Notes under the pieces: model-generated
Told to the model about the DNA's origin: nothing
Databases searched by the model: none
What the model saw: the letters and a program-made list of their open reading frames with translations, nothing else
Made by a program: the position numbers and the translations under genes
Assembly: GCF_005844085.1 (NCBI RefSeq)
Contig: NZ_VCDI01000003.1
Coordinates: 186,001 to 250,000, forward strand
DNA length: 64,000 bases
Source: Lichenicoccus roseus
Lineage (GTDB): Bacteria > Pseudomonadota > Alphaproteobacteria > Acetobacterales > Acetobacteraceae
Direction: 5' to 3'
In this document: positions 8,286 to 19,443 of the stretch, one piece after another
Numbering within the stretch: the stretch's first letter is position 1
Layout: the number at the start of each line of letters is the position of its first letter

Positions 8286-10112
8286 ATGGGCGAAATGAGC
8301 ACGAAGCGAACCGCAGCGACACGCAGCTGGACCCGCACGCAGTCCAGGCTAGGCAGGCAGCAGGCAAGGCCCGCCATCCTGGCAGGCCTCTGCGGCTGTA
8401 TCGCATCGTTGCTGCAGGCCTGGTGCGTTGCGCTGATCCTTGCCGCCGGATTGTCCGGCGCCGGGCAGCATCGACTGCTGCTGGAGGCACTGGCGGGCTT
8501 CGTCGCCGCAGCCCTGGCCAGGGCTGCCCTGCAGGCGGCGGGCGAGATCCTGGCCTCCCGCGCCGGCATCGCGGCGCGGCGACGACTGCGCGGCGAGGCA
8601 CTGCAGGGCATGATCCAGGCCGGACCGGCGCTGCTGCGCGACCGGCACAGCGGTGCGATCGCAGCCCTGCTGGTAGACCGCATCGAGGCCGTCGACGGCT
8701 TCTTCGCCCGCTGGCTGCCCTCCGCGACGCTGGCGATGGCGGCTCCTGCCCTGGTGCTTGCGGTGGCATGGCTGGTGCAGCCCTACGCGGCACTGGTGCT
8801 GTTCTGCTGCGGTCTCGCGGTGCCGGTGATGCAGGCGGTGTTCGGCATCGGCGCCGCCGCCGCGTCGCGCCGGCAGTTCCAGGCCCTCTCGCGCCTGCAG
8901 GTGACCTTCGTGGATCGTGTGCGTGGCATCGCCACCCTGGTATTGGCCGGGCGCACCGAGGACGAGGCGCAACGGCTCGCCATCGCCGCCGCCGAACTGC
9001 GCCGCCGCACCATGCGTGTGCTGCGCGTCGCCTTCCTGTCATCGGCGGGCCTCGACTGCGCCCTTGCGGTGGCGCTGGTGGCGATCGCGCTGCATGACGG
9101 CGGACGACTGCTGCATGCCGCCGTATCGCCCGCGCCGGGATCCGCGCCTTCACTATCGGTGAACCGGGCCCTGTTCGTCCTGCTGCTGGTGCCGGAGTTC
9201 TTCGCGCCGCTGCGCAGCTTTGCCCTCGCCTACCAGGACCGCATGCAGGCCGGAGCGTGTGCCGAGGCGCTGGCGTGGCTGCCACAGGCCGCATCGTCCG
9301 CTCCGCCGGATTCCCCGGCACGGCCGGTTGCCGTCGCCGGCGTGACGGTGACACTGCAGGATGTCCGCTACGGCTGGTCGGAAGCCCGCGGCAGGGTGCT
9401 GGACGGCCTTTCGTTCAGTGCGGCGCCCGGCGAGACCGTGCTGCTGTCCGGGCCGTCGGGGGCCGGCAAGTCGACGGTGATCGAGCTGCTGCTCGGCTTC
9501 ATCGAGCCGCAGGCGGGCCGTATCCTGATCGACGGGATCGACCTGCGGGAGATGGCCCCGGCACAGCGGGCCGGCATGATCGGCTGGATCGGCCAGAACC
9601 CGATGCTGTTCGCCGGCAGCCTGCGCGAGAACATCCTGTTCGGCCGGCCGGACGCCGACACGGCCGCCCTGCAGCGGGCACTCGCCGTCGCGGCACTCGA
9701 TGACCTGGTCGCCGCCCTGCCGGACGGCCTGGAGACGAGGATCGGCGAGGGCGGCTATGGCGTGTCCGGTGGCCAGGCGCAGCGCGTGGCGATCGCCCGT
9801 GCCGCGTTGCACGGTGCGCCGCTGTTGCTGCTCGACGAGCCGACGGCGCATCTCGATCCCGACACCGAGAGATCCATCCTGGCCAGCCTGCGCGAGCTGG
9901 CGCGTGATCGTACGGTGGTGATGGCGACCCACGCCCTCGAGGCACAGTCGCTGGCCGGGCGGCGGATCGAGCTGCGTCCGGCCGAACACGCCGCACCACC
10001 TGAGGCGGCGGATGCCATCCCGCCGATGCCCAGGCCCCTGCCGGCGATGGTCGAGCCTCAGCCGGCAATGGCCAATCCCCTGGCGGCGACAGTCGATCGA
10101 GGCGTCGTATGA
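8286..10112 (+). CDS. cydD: Thiol reductant ABC exporter subunit CydD
   Basis: A half-size ABC exporter of 608 residues: six membrane segments in the first ~320 residues, then an ATPase domain with Walker A GPSGAGKST (K395), signature VSGGQAQRVAIARA near 492 and Walker B LLLLDEPTAHLD near 515. CydDC exports glutathione/cysteine to the periplasm and is required for cytochrome bd assembly. An in-frame ATG at 8295 (MSTKRT) is an equally plausible start. The last ~45 residues are a proline/alanine/methionine tail beyond the ATPase fold. The gene overlaps cydC by 4 nt (ATGA). No cydAB genes lie in the window. Confidence 0.9.
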   Translation: MGEMSTKRTAATRSWTRTQSRLGRQQARPAILAGLCGCIASLLQAWCVALILAAGLSGAGQHRLLLEALAGFVAAALARAALQAAGEILASRAGIAARRRLRGEALQGMIQAGPALLRDRHSGAIAALLVDRIEAVDGFFARWLPSATLAMAAPALVLAVAWLVQPYAALVLFCCGLAVPVMQAVFGIGAAAASRRQFQALSRLQVTFVDRVRGIATLVLAGRTEDEAQRLAIAAAELRRRTMRVLRVAFLSSAGLDCALAVALVAIALHDGGRLLHAAVSPAPGSAPSLSVNRALFVLLLVPEFFAPLRSFALAYQDRMQAGACAEALAWLPQAASSAPPDSPARPVAVAGVTVTLQDVRYGWSEARGRVLDGLSFSAAPGETVLLSGPSGAGKSTVIELLLGFIEPQAGRILIDGIDLREMAPAQRAGMIGWIGQNPMLFAGSLRENILFGRPDADTAALQRALAVAALDDLVAALPDGLETRIGEGGYGVSGGQAQRVAIARAALHGAPLLLLDEPTAHLDPDTERSILASLRELARDRTVVMATHALEAQSLAGRRIELRPAEHAAPPEAADAIPPMPRPLPAMVEPQPAMANPLAATVDRGVV

Positions 10113-11785
10113 AGCCGCTGCTGCCGCCTCTGCTGGCGATCCTGCGCCTCTGGCGGCCACGCTTTCCGGCGCTGGGTGCTGGCATACTGGTCTCGCTGGT
10201 GGCGCTCGCCAGCGGTCTCGCGCTGCTGAGCCTGTCCGGCCTCAGGCTTGCCGGCTCCGCCCTCGGGCTTCTGCTGGCATCCGGCCTGCTGCTGCGTGGC
10301 CTCGGGCTCGGCCGGGTCGTACTGCGCTATCTCGAACGCCTGATGACACATGCCGCGACATTCCAGGCACTTGCCGACCTGCGGGTGTGGTTCTTCCGCC
10401 GCATCGCCGTCAGTGCCGCCGGTGGCCTCGGTTTCCGGCGCACCGGCGACGTGCTCGGCCGCCTGGTCGGAGATGTCGAGGCGCTCGACGGCCTTTACCT
10501 TCGCCTCCTGGTGCCGCTGAGCGGAGTGTTGTTGACGCTGCCCCTGCTTGCCCTGGTGATCGGGGCGCGCAGCGTTTCGCTGGCGCTGCCGGTGTGCCTG
10601 CTGTTCGTGGCGGTGGCGCTGCTGCTGCCCTGGCTGGCGGCGCGGGCATCCACCCGGGCCGGGGTTCCGCTGGCCGAGGCGCAGTCCGGGTTGCGCGTCG
10701 CCTCACTCGACCTGGCCGCGGGGTTGCGCGAGATCGTCGCCTTCGGGGCCGGTGCGCGCATCGCCGAAATCGTCCGCGAACGCGAGGGCAGGCTGCTGGT
10801 GGCGCAGCACAGCCTGGCGCGCAACGGTGCGGCCGCCGGCGCCGTCTCGTTCCTGTGCGGGCAGGCGGCGGTCCTGCTGGTGCTGGCGGCAGCAATCGGC
10901 TTCGGGCTGCCACGCATCAGCGGATTGGCGGCGGTGCTGTCGTTGTTCCTGCTGCTGGCCTGCTTCGAGTCGGTTTCCGGGCTGGTGCGGGCGGGCGTCC
11001 TCGCCGGAAGCATGGCTCAATCGGCACGCCGGGTCCTGGAGGCGGGCGCGGCGACCGGACCGGTTGCGGGCCCGACGCCGCCGGTGCCGCAAGCCTCGAT
11101 GCGCCCGACGCCGCCGGCCGATGCGACCTTGCGGCTGGAGGACGTCGGCTACCGGTGGAGCGCCGACCGGCCACCGGTGTTCGACGGGCTGAGCCTGGCC
11201 ATCCCCGCTGGTGCCCGGGTTGCGCTGCTTGGTCCGTCCGGAGCGGGCAAGTCCACGCTCGCCAGCCTGCTGCTGCGGGTCGTTGCGCCGCAATCCGGCC
11301 GCATCACCTATGGCGGGGTGGACGTCACCGGCCTGGATGTCGCCGGCCTGCGCCGGCAGATCGCCTGGCTGAGCCAAAGCACGCATCTGTTCGACGACAC
11401 CATCCGGGCCAACCTGCTGCTCGCGGCGCCGGACGCAGACGATGCCGCGCTTTGGACGGCGCTCGAGCAGGCACGGATCGCGGAGTTCGTGCGCAGCCTG
11501 CCCGACCAGCTGGACGAGTGGCTCGGCGAGAACGGCGCCGGCGTATCAGGCGGGCAGGGCAGGCGGCTGGCACTGGCCCGCACGCTGCTCTCGCCTGCCT
11601 CGGTGCTGATCCTGGACGAGCCCTGCGCCGGCCTCGACAGCGACACCGAGCGGGCGTTCCTTTCGACACTCTTCGAGGTTGCGGCGGGGCGGACCGTCAT
11701 CCTGATCGCCCACCGCCTGACCGGGGTCGAGCGACTCGACCGGGTCTGGCGGCTGCAGCAGGGACGCGCCGTGCCGGCGGCCTGA
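10109..11785 (+). CDS. cydC: Thiol reductant ABC exporter subunit CydC
   Basis: The partner half-transporter of CydD, 558 residues. Hydrophobic membrane segments occupy the first ~310 residues, including LASGLALLSLSGLRLAGSAL. The ATPase has Walker A GPSGAGKST (K381), signature VSGGQGRRLALART and Walker B VLILDEPCAGLD. The residue after DEP is Cys where Thr is usual, a harmless-looking variant. The 4-nt overlap with cydD implies coupled translation and a heterodimer. CydC proteins show the motif GRVVLRYLERLMTH seen near residue 69, which separates this gene from a generic exporter. Confidence 0.9.
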   Translation: MKPLLPPLLAILRLWRPRFPALGAGILVSLVALASGLALLSLSGLRLAGSALGLLLASGLLLRGLGLGRVVLRYLERLMTHAATFQALADLRVWFFRRIAVSAAGGLGFRRTGDVLGRLVGDVEALDGLYLRLLVPLSGVLLTLPLLALVIGARSVSLALPVCLLFVAVALLLPWLAARASTRAGVPLAEAQSGLRVASLDLAAGLREIVAFGAGARIAEIVREREGRLLVAQHSLARNGAAAGAVSFLCGQAAVLLVLAAAIGFGLPRISGLAAVLSLFLLLACFESVSGLVRAGVLAGSMAQSARRVLEAGAATGPVAGPTPPVPQASMRPTPPADATLRLEDVGYRWSADRPPVFDGLSLAIPAGARVALLGPSGAGKSTLASLLLRVVAPQSGRITYGGVDVTGLDVAGLRRQIAWLSQSTHLFDDTIRANLLLAAPDADDAALWTALEQARIAEFVRSLPDQLDEWLGENGAGVSGGQGRRLALARTLLSPASVLILDEPCAGLDSDTERAFLSTLFEVAAGRTVILIAHRLTGVERLDRVWRLQQGRAVPAA

Positions 11786-11864
11786 GCGGCCGTCGGGTGC
11801 TTCCCCGACAGGGCGTCGATGCTCTATGGGATCGCTGTCCTGGTTCCGTGGAAGTGATCAAACG

Positions 11865-12260
11865 ATGCGTCGAACGCCTGTCCTTGCCGCCGCCTGCCTG
11901 CTTCCGGTCCTGCTGGCCGGCTGCTCCTTCTTCGAGGGCGGGGCGCTCGGCCGCAAATACGTGGTGTTCTTCGAGACCCGCTCGGCGTCGCTTGATCGCC
12001 CGGCGCGCCAGGTGATCAGCCACGCCGCGGATCTTGCCGCCAACCATCCGGAGCTGAACATCCAGGTCGAGGGCTACGCGCAGGCCAACGGCAGCCTGAC
12101 GGCCGATGCGATGCTGTCGGACCAGCGCGCCCAGGTGGTGGCGTCGGCGCTGCGGGCGGACGGGGTCGCCGCCAACCGCATCCAGATCAACCCGCGCTCG
12201 CCTTCCAACGAGGACCCAGGCATCGGCGCCAGGCGGGTGGAGATCGACTTCGGCAACTGA
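11865..12260 (+). CDS. OmpA-family lipoprotein
   Basis: A 131-residue lipoprotein. The signal peptide MRRTPVLAAACLLPVLLAGC ends in a LAGC lipobox. An OmpA-like peptidoglycan-binding domain follows: VVFFETRSASLDRPARQVIS, then NIQVEGYAQANGS, LSDQRAQVVASALRADGVAA and a final VEIDFGN. It should sit on a lipid anchor and bind peptidoglycan, like Pal-type proteins. The start is ATG 11865, preceded by GGAAGTG. An upstream in-frame ATG at 11826 would put a non-signal leader in front of the signal peptide. It does not look co-regulated with cydC (79 nt gap) or recQ (152 nt gap). Confidence 0.85.
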   Translation: MRRTPVLAAACLLPVLLAGCSFFEGGALGRKYVVFFETRSASLDRPARQVISHAADLAANHPELNIQVEGYAQANGSLTADAMLSDQRAQVVASALRADGVAANRIQINPRSPSNEDPGIGARRVEIDFGN

Positions 12261-12295
12261 GGAGTGTGCTAGGCTCGAAGTTGTTGCCAGCCAGG

Positions 12296-12401
12296 CGAGG
12301 GGCGTCGCCCCTCGACCCCATCAAAGGCTCGCCTTTGGAATCCTTTCTCAGAACCCGGGTCCGGGGCACGGAGCCCTGGCGGACCGAGGGCAGCGCCCTC
12401 G
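12296..12401. repeat. Cluster of four short hairpins between lipoprotein gene and recQ
   Basis: Four inverted repeats follow each other in 106 nt. They are 12296-12314 (8-bp arms CGAGGGGC/GCCCCTCG, 3-nt loop), 12322-12337 (CAAAGGC/GCCTTTG, 2-nt loop), 12358-12385 (GGTCCG/CGGACC with an inner GGGC/GCCC) and 12385-12401 (CGAGGGC/GCCCTCG). The arrangement looks like an intergenic palindromic repeat rather than one terminator, although the hairpins could also end transcription of the lipoprotein gene. Confidence 0.6.
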
Positions 12402-12412
12402 CCGCAGCCTAG

Positions 12413-14287
<1,875 letters not shown>

Positions 14288-14356
14288 AGGTTTCCCCACT
14301 TGACCGCATCGGCCGGAGCGCCGTTGCCTTGGATGAAGGCGAGGGGACCCAAGACC

Positions 14357-15844
14357 ATGGCAAGCACGAGAAAGATCCTGGCGATCGACCAGGGCACCAC
14401 CTCAACCCGGGCCATCGTGTTCGACCAGGCCACCGAGGCGCTGGCGACGGAGCGCCGCGAGTTCCGGCAGTTCTATCCGCAGCATGGCTGGGTCGAGCAT
14501 GACGCCGAGGAGATATGGCGGCACGTGCTGGAGGTCTCGCATGCGGTGATCGAGCGGAGCGGCGGTGCCGGGGACATCGCGGCGATCGGCATCACCAACC
14601 AGCGCGAGACCATCGTGGTATGGGACCGTGCGACCGGAGAGCCGATCCACCATGCCATCGTATGGCAGGACCGGCGCACCGCGGAGCGCTGTGCGGAGTT
14701 GCGCGAACAGGGCGCCGAGGAGCTGGTGCGGGCGCGCACCGGGCTGCTGCTGGACCCGTATTTCTCGGCGACCAAGCTGGCCTGGCTGCTGGACAAGGTC
14801 GATGGCGCACGGGCGCGGGCGGAGCGCGGCGAGCTGGCGTTCGGCACCATCGACAGTTTCCTGCTCTGGCGGCTGACCGGCGGCCGCGTGCATGCGACCG
14901 ACATCACCAATGCCTGCCGCACCATGCTGTTCGACATCCACCGGCAGTGCTGGGATGAGGAACTGCTGCGGCTGTTCGATATCCCGGCCTCGCTGCTCGG
15001 CGAAGTGCGTGACAACAGCACGATCTTCGGCGAGACCGAGCCATCCTTGTTCGGGCGCGCGATCCCGATCGGCGGCATGGCGGGCGACCAGCAGGCCGCG
15101 GTGGTCGGGCAGGCCTGCTTTGCCGCGGGGATGGCGAAATCCACCTATGGCACCGGCTGCTTCATGCTGCTCAACACCGGCGACGAGGCGGTGGCGAGCG
15201 AAAGCCGGCTGCTGACCACGATCGCGTATCGGATCCACGGCCGCACCACCTACGCACTGGAAGGCGCGATCTTCGTCGCCGGTGCGGCGATCAAGTGGCT
15301 GCGCGACGGCATCGGCCTGATCACGCACGCGTCGCAGACCGACGACATGGCGACGAGGGTGCCGGACAATCACGGTGTCTACATGGTGCCGGGTTTCGTG
15401 GGATTGGGCGCGCCGCACTGGGACCCGCACGCGCGCGGGCTGATCTGCGGCCTGACGCTGGACGCGACGGCGGCGCACATCGCACGCGCCGCGCTGGAAT
15501 CGGTGGCGTTCCAGACACTCGACCTGGCCGAGGCGATGCAGCGCGATGGCGGCGGCGAGGCGCAGGCGCTGCGTGTCGACGGCGGCATGGCGGCGAACGA
15601 CTGGTTCTGCCAGTTCCTGGCCGACATGCTGCAGGTGCCGGTGGAGCGGCCGCGCCACCTGGAGACGACGGCGCTCGGAGCGGCCTTCCTGGCCGGGCTG
15701 GCGGTCGGGGTCTGGCGCGACCTCGATGAGGTTGCCGCGACCTGGAGCCGGGCCAGCCTGTTCGAGCCGACTATGGCGGCAGGTCAGCGCGGGAAGGTGG
15801 TCGCCGGATGGCAGGAGGCCATGCGGCGAGCCCTGTTGAAGTAG
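14357..15844 (+). CDS. glpK: Glycerol kinase
   Basis: A 495-residue FGGY kinase, normal GlpK length. The N-terminal phosphate loop is [17 protein letters not shown]. The substrate-binding region contains [20 protein letters not shown] and [10 protein letters not shown]. The FGGY signature region is [16 protein letters not shown], and the ATPase core includes [15 protein letters not shown] and [16 protein letters not shown]. It makes glycerol-3-phosphate in the cytoplasm. The start ATG 14357 follows AGGGGACCC. No glpF, glpD or glpR lies next to it. A perfect 10-bp hairpin closes the gene. Confidence 0.96.
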   Translation: MASTRKILAIDQGTTSTRAIVFDQATEALATERREFRQFYPQHGWVEHDAEEIWRHVLEVSHAVIERSGGAGDIAAIGITNQRETIVVWDRATGEPIHHAIVWQDRRTAERCAELREQGAEELVRARTGLLLDPYFSATKLAWLLDKVDGARARAERGELAFGTIDSFLLWRLTGGRVHATDITNACRTMLFDIHRQCWDEELLRLFDIPASLLGEVRDNSTIFGETEPSLFGRAIPIGGMAGDQQAAVVGQACFAAGMAKSTYGTGCFMLLNTGDEAVASESRLLTTIAYRIHGRTTYALEGAIFVAGAAIKWLRDGIGLITHASQTDDMATRVPDNHGVYMVPGFVGLGAPHWDPHARGLICGLTLDATAAHIARAALESVAFQTLDLAEAMQRDGGGEAQALRVDGGMAANDWFCQFLADMLQVPVERPRHLETTALGAAFLAGLAVGVWRDLDEVAATWSRASLFEPTMAAGQRGKVVAGWQEAMRRALLK

Positions 15845-15857
15845 GACGCACGGAACT

Positions 15858-15883
15858 GGTCCGGGGCGCGATGGCCCCGGACC
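15858..15883. terminator. Hairpin between convergent glpK and alcohol dehydrogenase genes
   Basis: Perfect 10-bp arms GGTCCGGGGC and GCCCCGGACC enclose a 6-nt loop. It lies 14 nt after the glpK stop and 8 nt before the end of the opposite gene, so it can serve both strands. There is no T-run, so efficiency as an intrinsic terminator is uncertain. Confidence 0.65.
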
Positions 15884-15890
15884 GACACCG

Positions 15891-17084
15891 TCAGGCCTGC
15901 GGCAGCGAGGTTCCGCCTGGGTGGAACACGACCTTGACGCAGTTGTCGGTCTTGTCGCGGAAGGTCTTGTACAGCTCAGGACCATCCTCGAGGCGGGAGG
16001 ATCGGTGGGTGATCAGGAACGTCGGGTCGATGGTGCCGTCCTGGATCAGCCTGGTCAGGTCCCCGAGCCAGCGCTTCACATGGGTCTGGCCGCTGCGGAT
16101 GGTCAGGCCCTTCTGCACCACCGCCGCCATATTCACCGGAACCGGGCCACCGTACACACCCGGCACCGAGACGATGCCGCTCGGGCGCACCGCCTGGATC
16201 ATCTGCTCCAGCGCATACGGCCGCTGCGTGCTGGTCAGCTTTTCCTGCACCGCACTCAGCAGGTTGAACATGCCGTGGCCGGCACTCGCCTCCATGCCGA
16301 CGCAGTCGATCACCGCATCGGCACCCTCGCCGTTGCTGATCTCCTTGATACGCGCCATGACGTCGTCGTTGGCGTAGTCGATGATGTCGGTGGCGCCGGC
16401 CTTGCGCGCCAGCGCGATGCGCTCCGGCACCGTCTCGATGGCGATGATGCGCGCCGCACCCATCACCGCGGCCGACTTGATCGCGAACAGCCCGACCGGA
16501 CCCGCGCCCCAGATGGCCACGATCTCGCCGCCCTTGATGTCGCAATAGGCCGCAGCCTGCCAGCCGGTGGGCAGGATGTCGGACAGGAACAGCGCCTGCT
16601 CGTCGGTCATGCCGTCCGGCACCTTCATCGGTGCCACGTCGGCCATCGGCACCCGCACATACTCGGCCTGTCCGCCGGCGTAGCCACCGGTGAGATGCGA
16701 GTAGCCGAACAGCCCGGCGGTCGGATAGCCGAACTGCTTGGCCGCCATCTCGCCGTTGCGGTTCGAGACCGTGCAGGACGCCCAGTTGCCGAGCTTGCAC
16801 TGCCGGCACGAGCCGCAGTTGATGTTGAACGGCACCACGACGCGGTCGCCCTTGCGGAAGCCGGTGATCGCGGAGCCGGTCTCGACGACCTCTCCCATGA
16901 ACTCGTGACCGAGCACGTCGCCGCTTTCCATGGTCGGCATCTGGCCGTCCATGAGGTGCAGGTCGGAGCCGCAGATGGCGCAGCTCGAGACCTTCAGGAT
17001 GATGTCGCGGCTATCCTCGATGCTCGGATCGGGAACCGTGTCGCAGCGAATGTCGCCTTTGCCGTGCCAGCACAATGCACGCAT
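15891..17084 (-). CDS. Zinc-dependent alcohol dehydrogenase (formaldehyde dehydrogenase-like)
   Basis: A 397-residue medium-chain dehydrogenase. Catalytic zinc ligands are visible in CAICGSDLHL (C38) and GHEFMGE (H60, E61). The structural zinc lobe is C90-x2-C93-x2-C96-x7-C104. The NAD(P) Rossmann motif is IWGAGPVGLFAIKSAA. The insert of about 30 residues (NLLSAVQEKLTSTQRPYALE) before AVRPSGIVSVPG is typical of the formaldehyde-dehydrogenase-like branch, so the substrate may be an aldehyde adduct rather than a simple alcohol. The start ATG 17084 has a strong GGGAGAGACGAG before it. The gene lies downstream of pcuC on the same strand. Confidence 0.88.
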   Translation of the reverse strand: MRALCWHGKGDIRCDTVPDPSIEDSRDIILKVSSCAICGSDLHLMDGQMPTMESGDVLGHEFMGEVVETGSAITGFRKGDRVVVPFNINCGSCRQCKLGNWASCTVSNRNGEMAAKQFGYPTAGLFGYSHLTGGYAGGQAEYVRVPMADVAPMKVPDGMTDEQALFLSDILPTGWQAAAYCDIKGGEIVAIWGAGPVGLFAIKSAAVMGAARIIAIETVPERIALARKAGATDIIDYANDDVMARIKEISNGEGADAVIDCVGMEASAGHGMFNLLSAVQEKLTSTQRPYALEQMIQAVRPSGIVSVPGVYGGPVPVNMAAVVQKGLTIRSGQTHVKRWLGDLTRLIQDGTIDPTFLITHRSSRLEDGPELYKTFRDKTDNCVKVVFHPGGTSLPQA

Positions 17085-17181
17085 CTCGTCTCTCCCAGAC
17101 TGCAAGTCGACGCAACGCGAGCGCGGTGACGCGGTCTTCGCGAACTCGCGGAAACGCCGATCACGGTTTGAGGACCTTCGG

Positions 17182-17697
17182 CTAGGAGCCCCTGGGCCCG
17201 CGCACCGGCAGCATGGTGTCGACGCTGCCGCCGCCGGAGAAGTGCAGGGTGACCGGCACGGTAGCGCCCGGCATGACCCGCGCGGCAGGCTGGTCGCACA
17301 TCAGGTGATAGCCGCCTGGCATCAGCCGTACAGACGAGGCCGGCTTGATCTCGATCGCGGCGACCGGCTGCATGGTGGTCATGCCGGGCGCAGCCGCCAT
17401 CGAGCCCGGCGCGAGCCCGCTGCGGTGGCTCATGACGTGCAGCCGGCTGGTCCGGTGCAGGCTGAGGCTGCCGCAGGACGCCGAGGTCGCGCCGATCAGG
17501 GTTGCCGGGCTGCTGCCGGCATTGTGCAACGTAAGGTAGCCCGCGGCCGGCAGGCCCGGCAGGGCGCGCATCCAGCCGTCGGACACGCCTACGTCCGTCA
17601 AGGGTGCCGCATGGGCGACGCCCGCCGTGGCCAGCCCGGATGCCACCACCGCACCCTTCAGCAGGCAGCGCAGCCGGCGCGGCCCCGCGAGGTTCAC
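17182..17697 (-). CDS. PCu(A)C-type periplasmic copper chaperone
   Basis: A 171-residue secreted protein. A signal peptide (GAVVASGLATAGVAHA) is followed by the PCuAC fold, with copper ligands in LHRTSRLHVMSHR, MTTMQPVAAIEI and LMPGGYHLMC (the H-x-M motif). Such proteins deliver Cu(I) to cytochrome oxidase assembly factors. An unusual Gly/Ser/Met-rich insertion (APGSMAAAPGMTTM) precedes the conserved Met. The start is GTG 17697, which overlaps the stop of the ferritin-like gene as GTGA. No other start in this frame gives a signal peptide at the N-terminus. Confidence 0.85.
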   Translation of the reverse strand: MNLAGPRRLRCLLKGAVVASGLATAGVAHAAPLTDVGVSDGWMRALPGLPAAGYLTLHNAGSSPATLIGATSASCGSLSLHRTSRLHVMSHRSGLAPGSMAAAPGMTTMQPVAAIEIKPASSVRLMPGGYHLMCDQPAARVMPGATVPVTLHFSGGGSVDTMLPVRGPRGS

Positions 17698-18659
17698 GCT
17701 GCGCGGGCCTTGGGCTTGCGCATGAACCGGCGGGCGAACCGCACCAGGTTCGGCATCGTCGTCGGCCGCAGCAGCCTGCTGTCGTAGCCGGCGAAGCGAC
17801 GGTCGTTCTCCTGCAGGCACAGCCCCATCAGTTCACGCACGCTGATCTCCTCGTCGGTGACCGATTTCGCGCCGTTCACGGTGAAGTTGTTGTCCTGCAC
17901 CACCTCCTCGCCATCGGCGTCCATGCCGCGCGCCAGCCCGATGCGCTCCCAGCCGAGGAACACCCAGACCGCCGCCACCCGCAGCTCGAAGATCGGACGC
18001 TTCCACACCGGCATGGTGCGGCGGTGCCAGGCGACCCAGTTGGCAAACAGCAGGATGTGCCGGCATTCTTCCTGCATCACCGGCTCGAAGGTCTCGATCA
18101 GCTCCTCCGGGAAGAAGCCCGAGCGGCGCGCCATCTCGAACAGCCCGAAGGCGAAGAAGCTGTCGATGCACTCGCTGTAGCCGGTGACCATGTAGGCCCA
18201 CTCCGCATCGCGTGGCGCCTTGTACTCGGGTTCCGGCGCCAGCTTGATGCCGTAGCGCCCGACCATGCGCGAGAGCACCTCCTTGTGGCGGTTCTCCTCC
18301 CAGGCATTGAGGCCGATCGCCTCGTGCAGCTCGGGATCCTTCAGGCTGTCGGCGTAGGCCTTCATACGCAGCCGCGCCTTGCCCTCGGTCTGCACCGCGA
18401 TGTCCCAGATCGGCAGCGCGGTGATGCGCGCCAGGGTCTCGTCGTCGAGCGCCGGCCAGTCGATCACCGACGGCTTGTACGGGTTGAAGGTCTCGTGGAA
18501 CATCGTGCACATGGCATGCTTGTGGGATGCCGAGCCGGGCCGCAGCCGGCCCTGGTGCTGGCTGTGCCAGTGTCTCGCCCGGTGATCCGCCGCCTCGATG
18601 ATCGCGTTGCCCGGAAGTGGGGGGCTGTCCGGCCAGGTCACACCGATCGACTGGCTCAT
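17694..18659 (-). CDS. Ferritin-like diiron protein
   Basis: A 321-residue protein with two EExxH-type helices, LNAWEENRHKEVLSRM and PVMQEECRHILLFANW, plus carboxylates in IAVQTEGKARLRMKAY and TGYSECIDSFFAFGLFEM. This four-helix diiron pattern is typical of ferritin-like oxygenases or oxidases. I do not recognise a named family. A tail of about 90 residues contains DNNFTVNGAKSVTDEEISV. The start ATG 18659 follows GGGAGTTATTACGGC. Its stop overlaps the GTG of the copper chaperone by 4 nt, so a role in iron/copper or oxygen chemistry is a fair guess. Confidence 0.75.
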   Translation of the reverse strand: MSQSIGVTWPDSPPLPGNAIIEAADHRARHWHSQHQGRLRPGSASHKHAMCTMFHETFNPYKPSVIDWPALDDETLARITALPIWDIAVQTEGKARLRMKAYADSLKDPELHEAIGLNAWEENRHKEVLSRMVGRYGIKLAPEPEYKAPRDAEWAYMVTGYSECIDSFFAFGLFEMARRSGFFPEELIETFEPVMQEECRHILLFANWVAWHRRTMPVWKRPIFELRVAAVWVFLGWERIGLARGMDADGEEVVQDNNFTVNGAKSVTDEEISVRELMGLCLQENDRRFAGYDSRLLRPTTMPNLVRFARRFMRKPKARAA

Positions 18660-18690
18660 GCCGTAATAACTCCCTTTGCTGCAGCGCTTC

Positions 18691-18727
18691 GCTGGTGCGG
18701 TGACGCCCCATTGCTGGTGCGGTGACG
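18691..18727. promoter_or_regulatory. 15-bp direct repeat with 22-bp period, candidate operator
   Basis: GCTGGTGCGGTGACG occurs identically at 18691-18705 and 18713-18727. The 22-bp period is close to two helical turns, so two protein subunits would bind on the same DNA face. It lies between the divergent ferritin-like gene (start 18659) and nrdR (start 18861), nearer the former. It is not an NrdR box. Confidence 0.45.
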
Positions 18728-18860
18728 GTTGACGTGGCGGCTTGTAAGTCCGGAGTCGGAACACGATTGCGACAACTTGAGCCGGTTCACAGCACTTGTC
18801 AGCAATCACCCGCGGGCGCACGTGTTCGGCGTCGTTCAACCATCGAGGATCGCCGGCTTC

Positions 18861-19436
18861 ATGCGCTGCCCGTTCTGCGGCCACGAGGATACGCAGGTCA
18901 AGGATAGCCGGCCGAACGAGGATGGCGCCGCGATCCGGCGCCGCCGCTTCTGCGCGTCCTGCGGCCAGCGCTTCACCACCATCGAGCGGGTGCAGCTGCG
19001 CGAGCTTGTGGTGACCAAGGTCGATGGGCGGCGGGTGCCTTTCGAGCGCGACAAGCTGGCCCGCTCGATCCGCATCGCCATGCGCAAGCGACCGATCGAC
19101 GAGGATCGCATCGAGCGGATCGTGAACGGGCTGGTGCGCCAGCTCGAAGCGTCCGGCGAGGTCGAGATCGCCAGCAAGCAGCTCGGCGAGCTGGTGATGG
19201 ACACGCTGCGCGAGGTCGATGCGGTGGCCTACGTGCGCTTCGCCAGCGTCTATCGCGACTTCCGCGAGGCGCGCGACTTCGAGGCGATCCTGGGTTCGCT
19301 GCCGAGCCTGCCGGGTGTTCCGATCCCGGGCACCACCGCCGGCGACGGGCCGGCATCGTCCCCGGCTGCGAAGCCGGCCGGTACGAAGGAGGGTGGCGTC
19401 AGGGAGGCTGGACCCGTCGCTGCAAAGGCGCGATGA
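18861..19436 (+). CDS. nrdR: Transcriptional repressor NrdR
   Basis: A 191-residue protein. The N-terminal zinc ribbon reads [17 protein letters not shown] then [17 protein letters not shown], and the ATP-cone domain contains [33 protein letters not shown] and [18 protein letters not shown]. NrdR represses ribonucleotide reductase genes according to ATP/dATP level. About 35 Pro/Gly/Ala-rich residues extend past the usual ~150-160-residue end. The start is ATG 18861 at the zinc ribbon. The open frame upstream (from 18729) is unlike NrdR. It forms an operon with nusB and thiL. Confidence 0.93.
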   Translation: MRCPFCGHEDTQVKDSRPNEDGAAIRRRRFCASCGQRFTTIERVQLRELVVTKVDGRRVPFERDKLARSIRIAMRKRPIDEDRIERIVNGLVRQLEASGEVEIASKQLGELVMDTLREVDAVAYVRFASVYRDFREARDFEAILGSLPSLPGVPIPGTTAGDGPASSPAAKPAGTKEGGVREAGPVAAKAR

Positions 19437-19443
19437 AGCGCCC

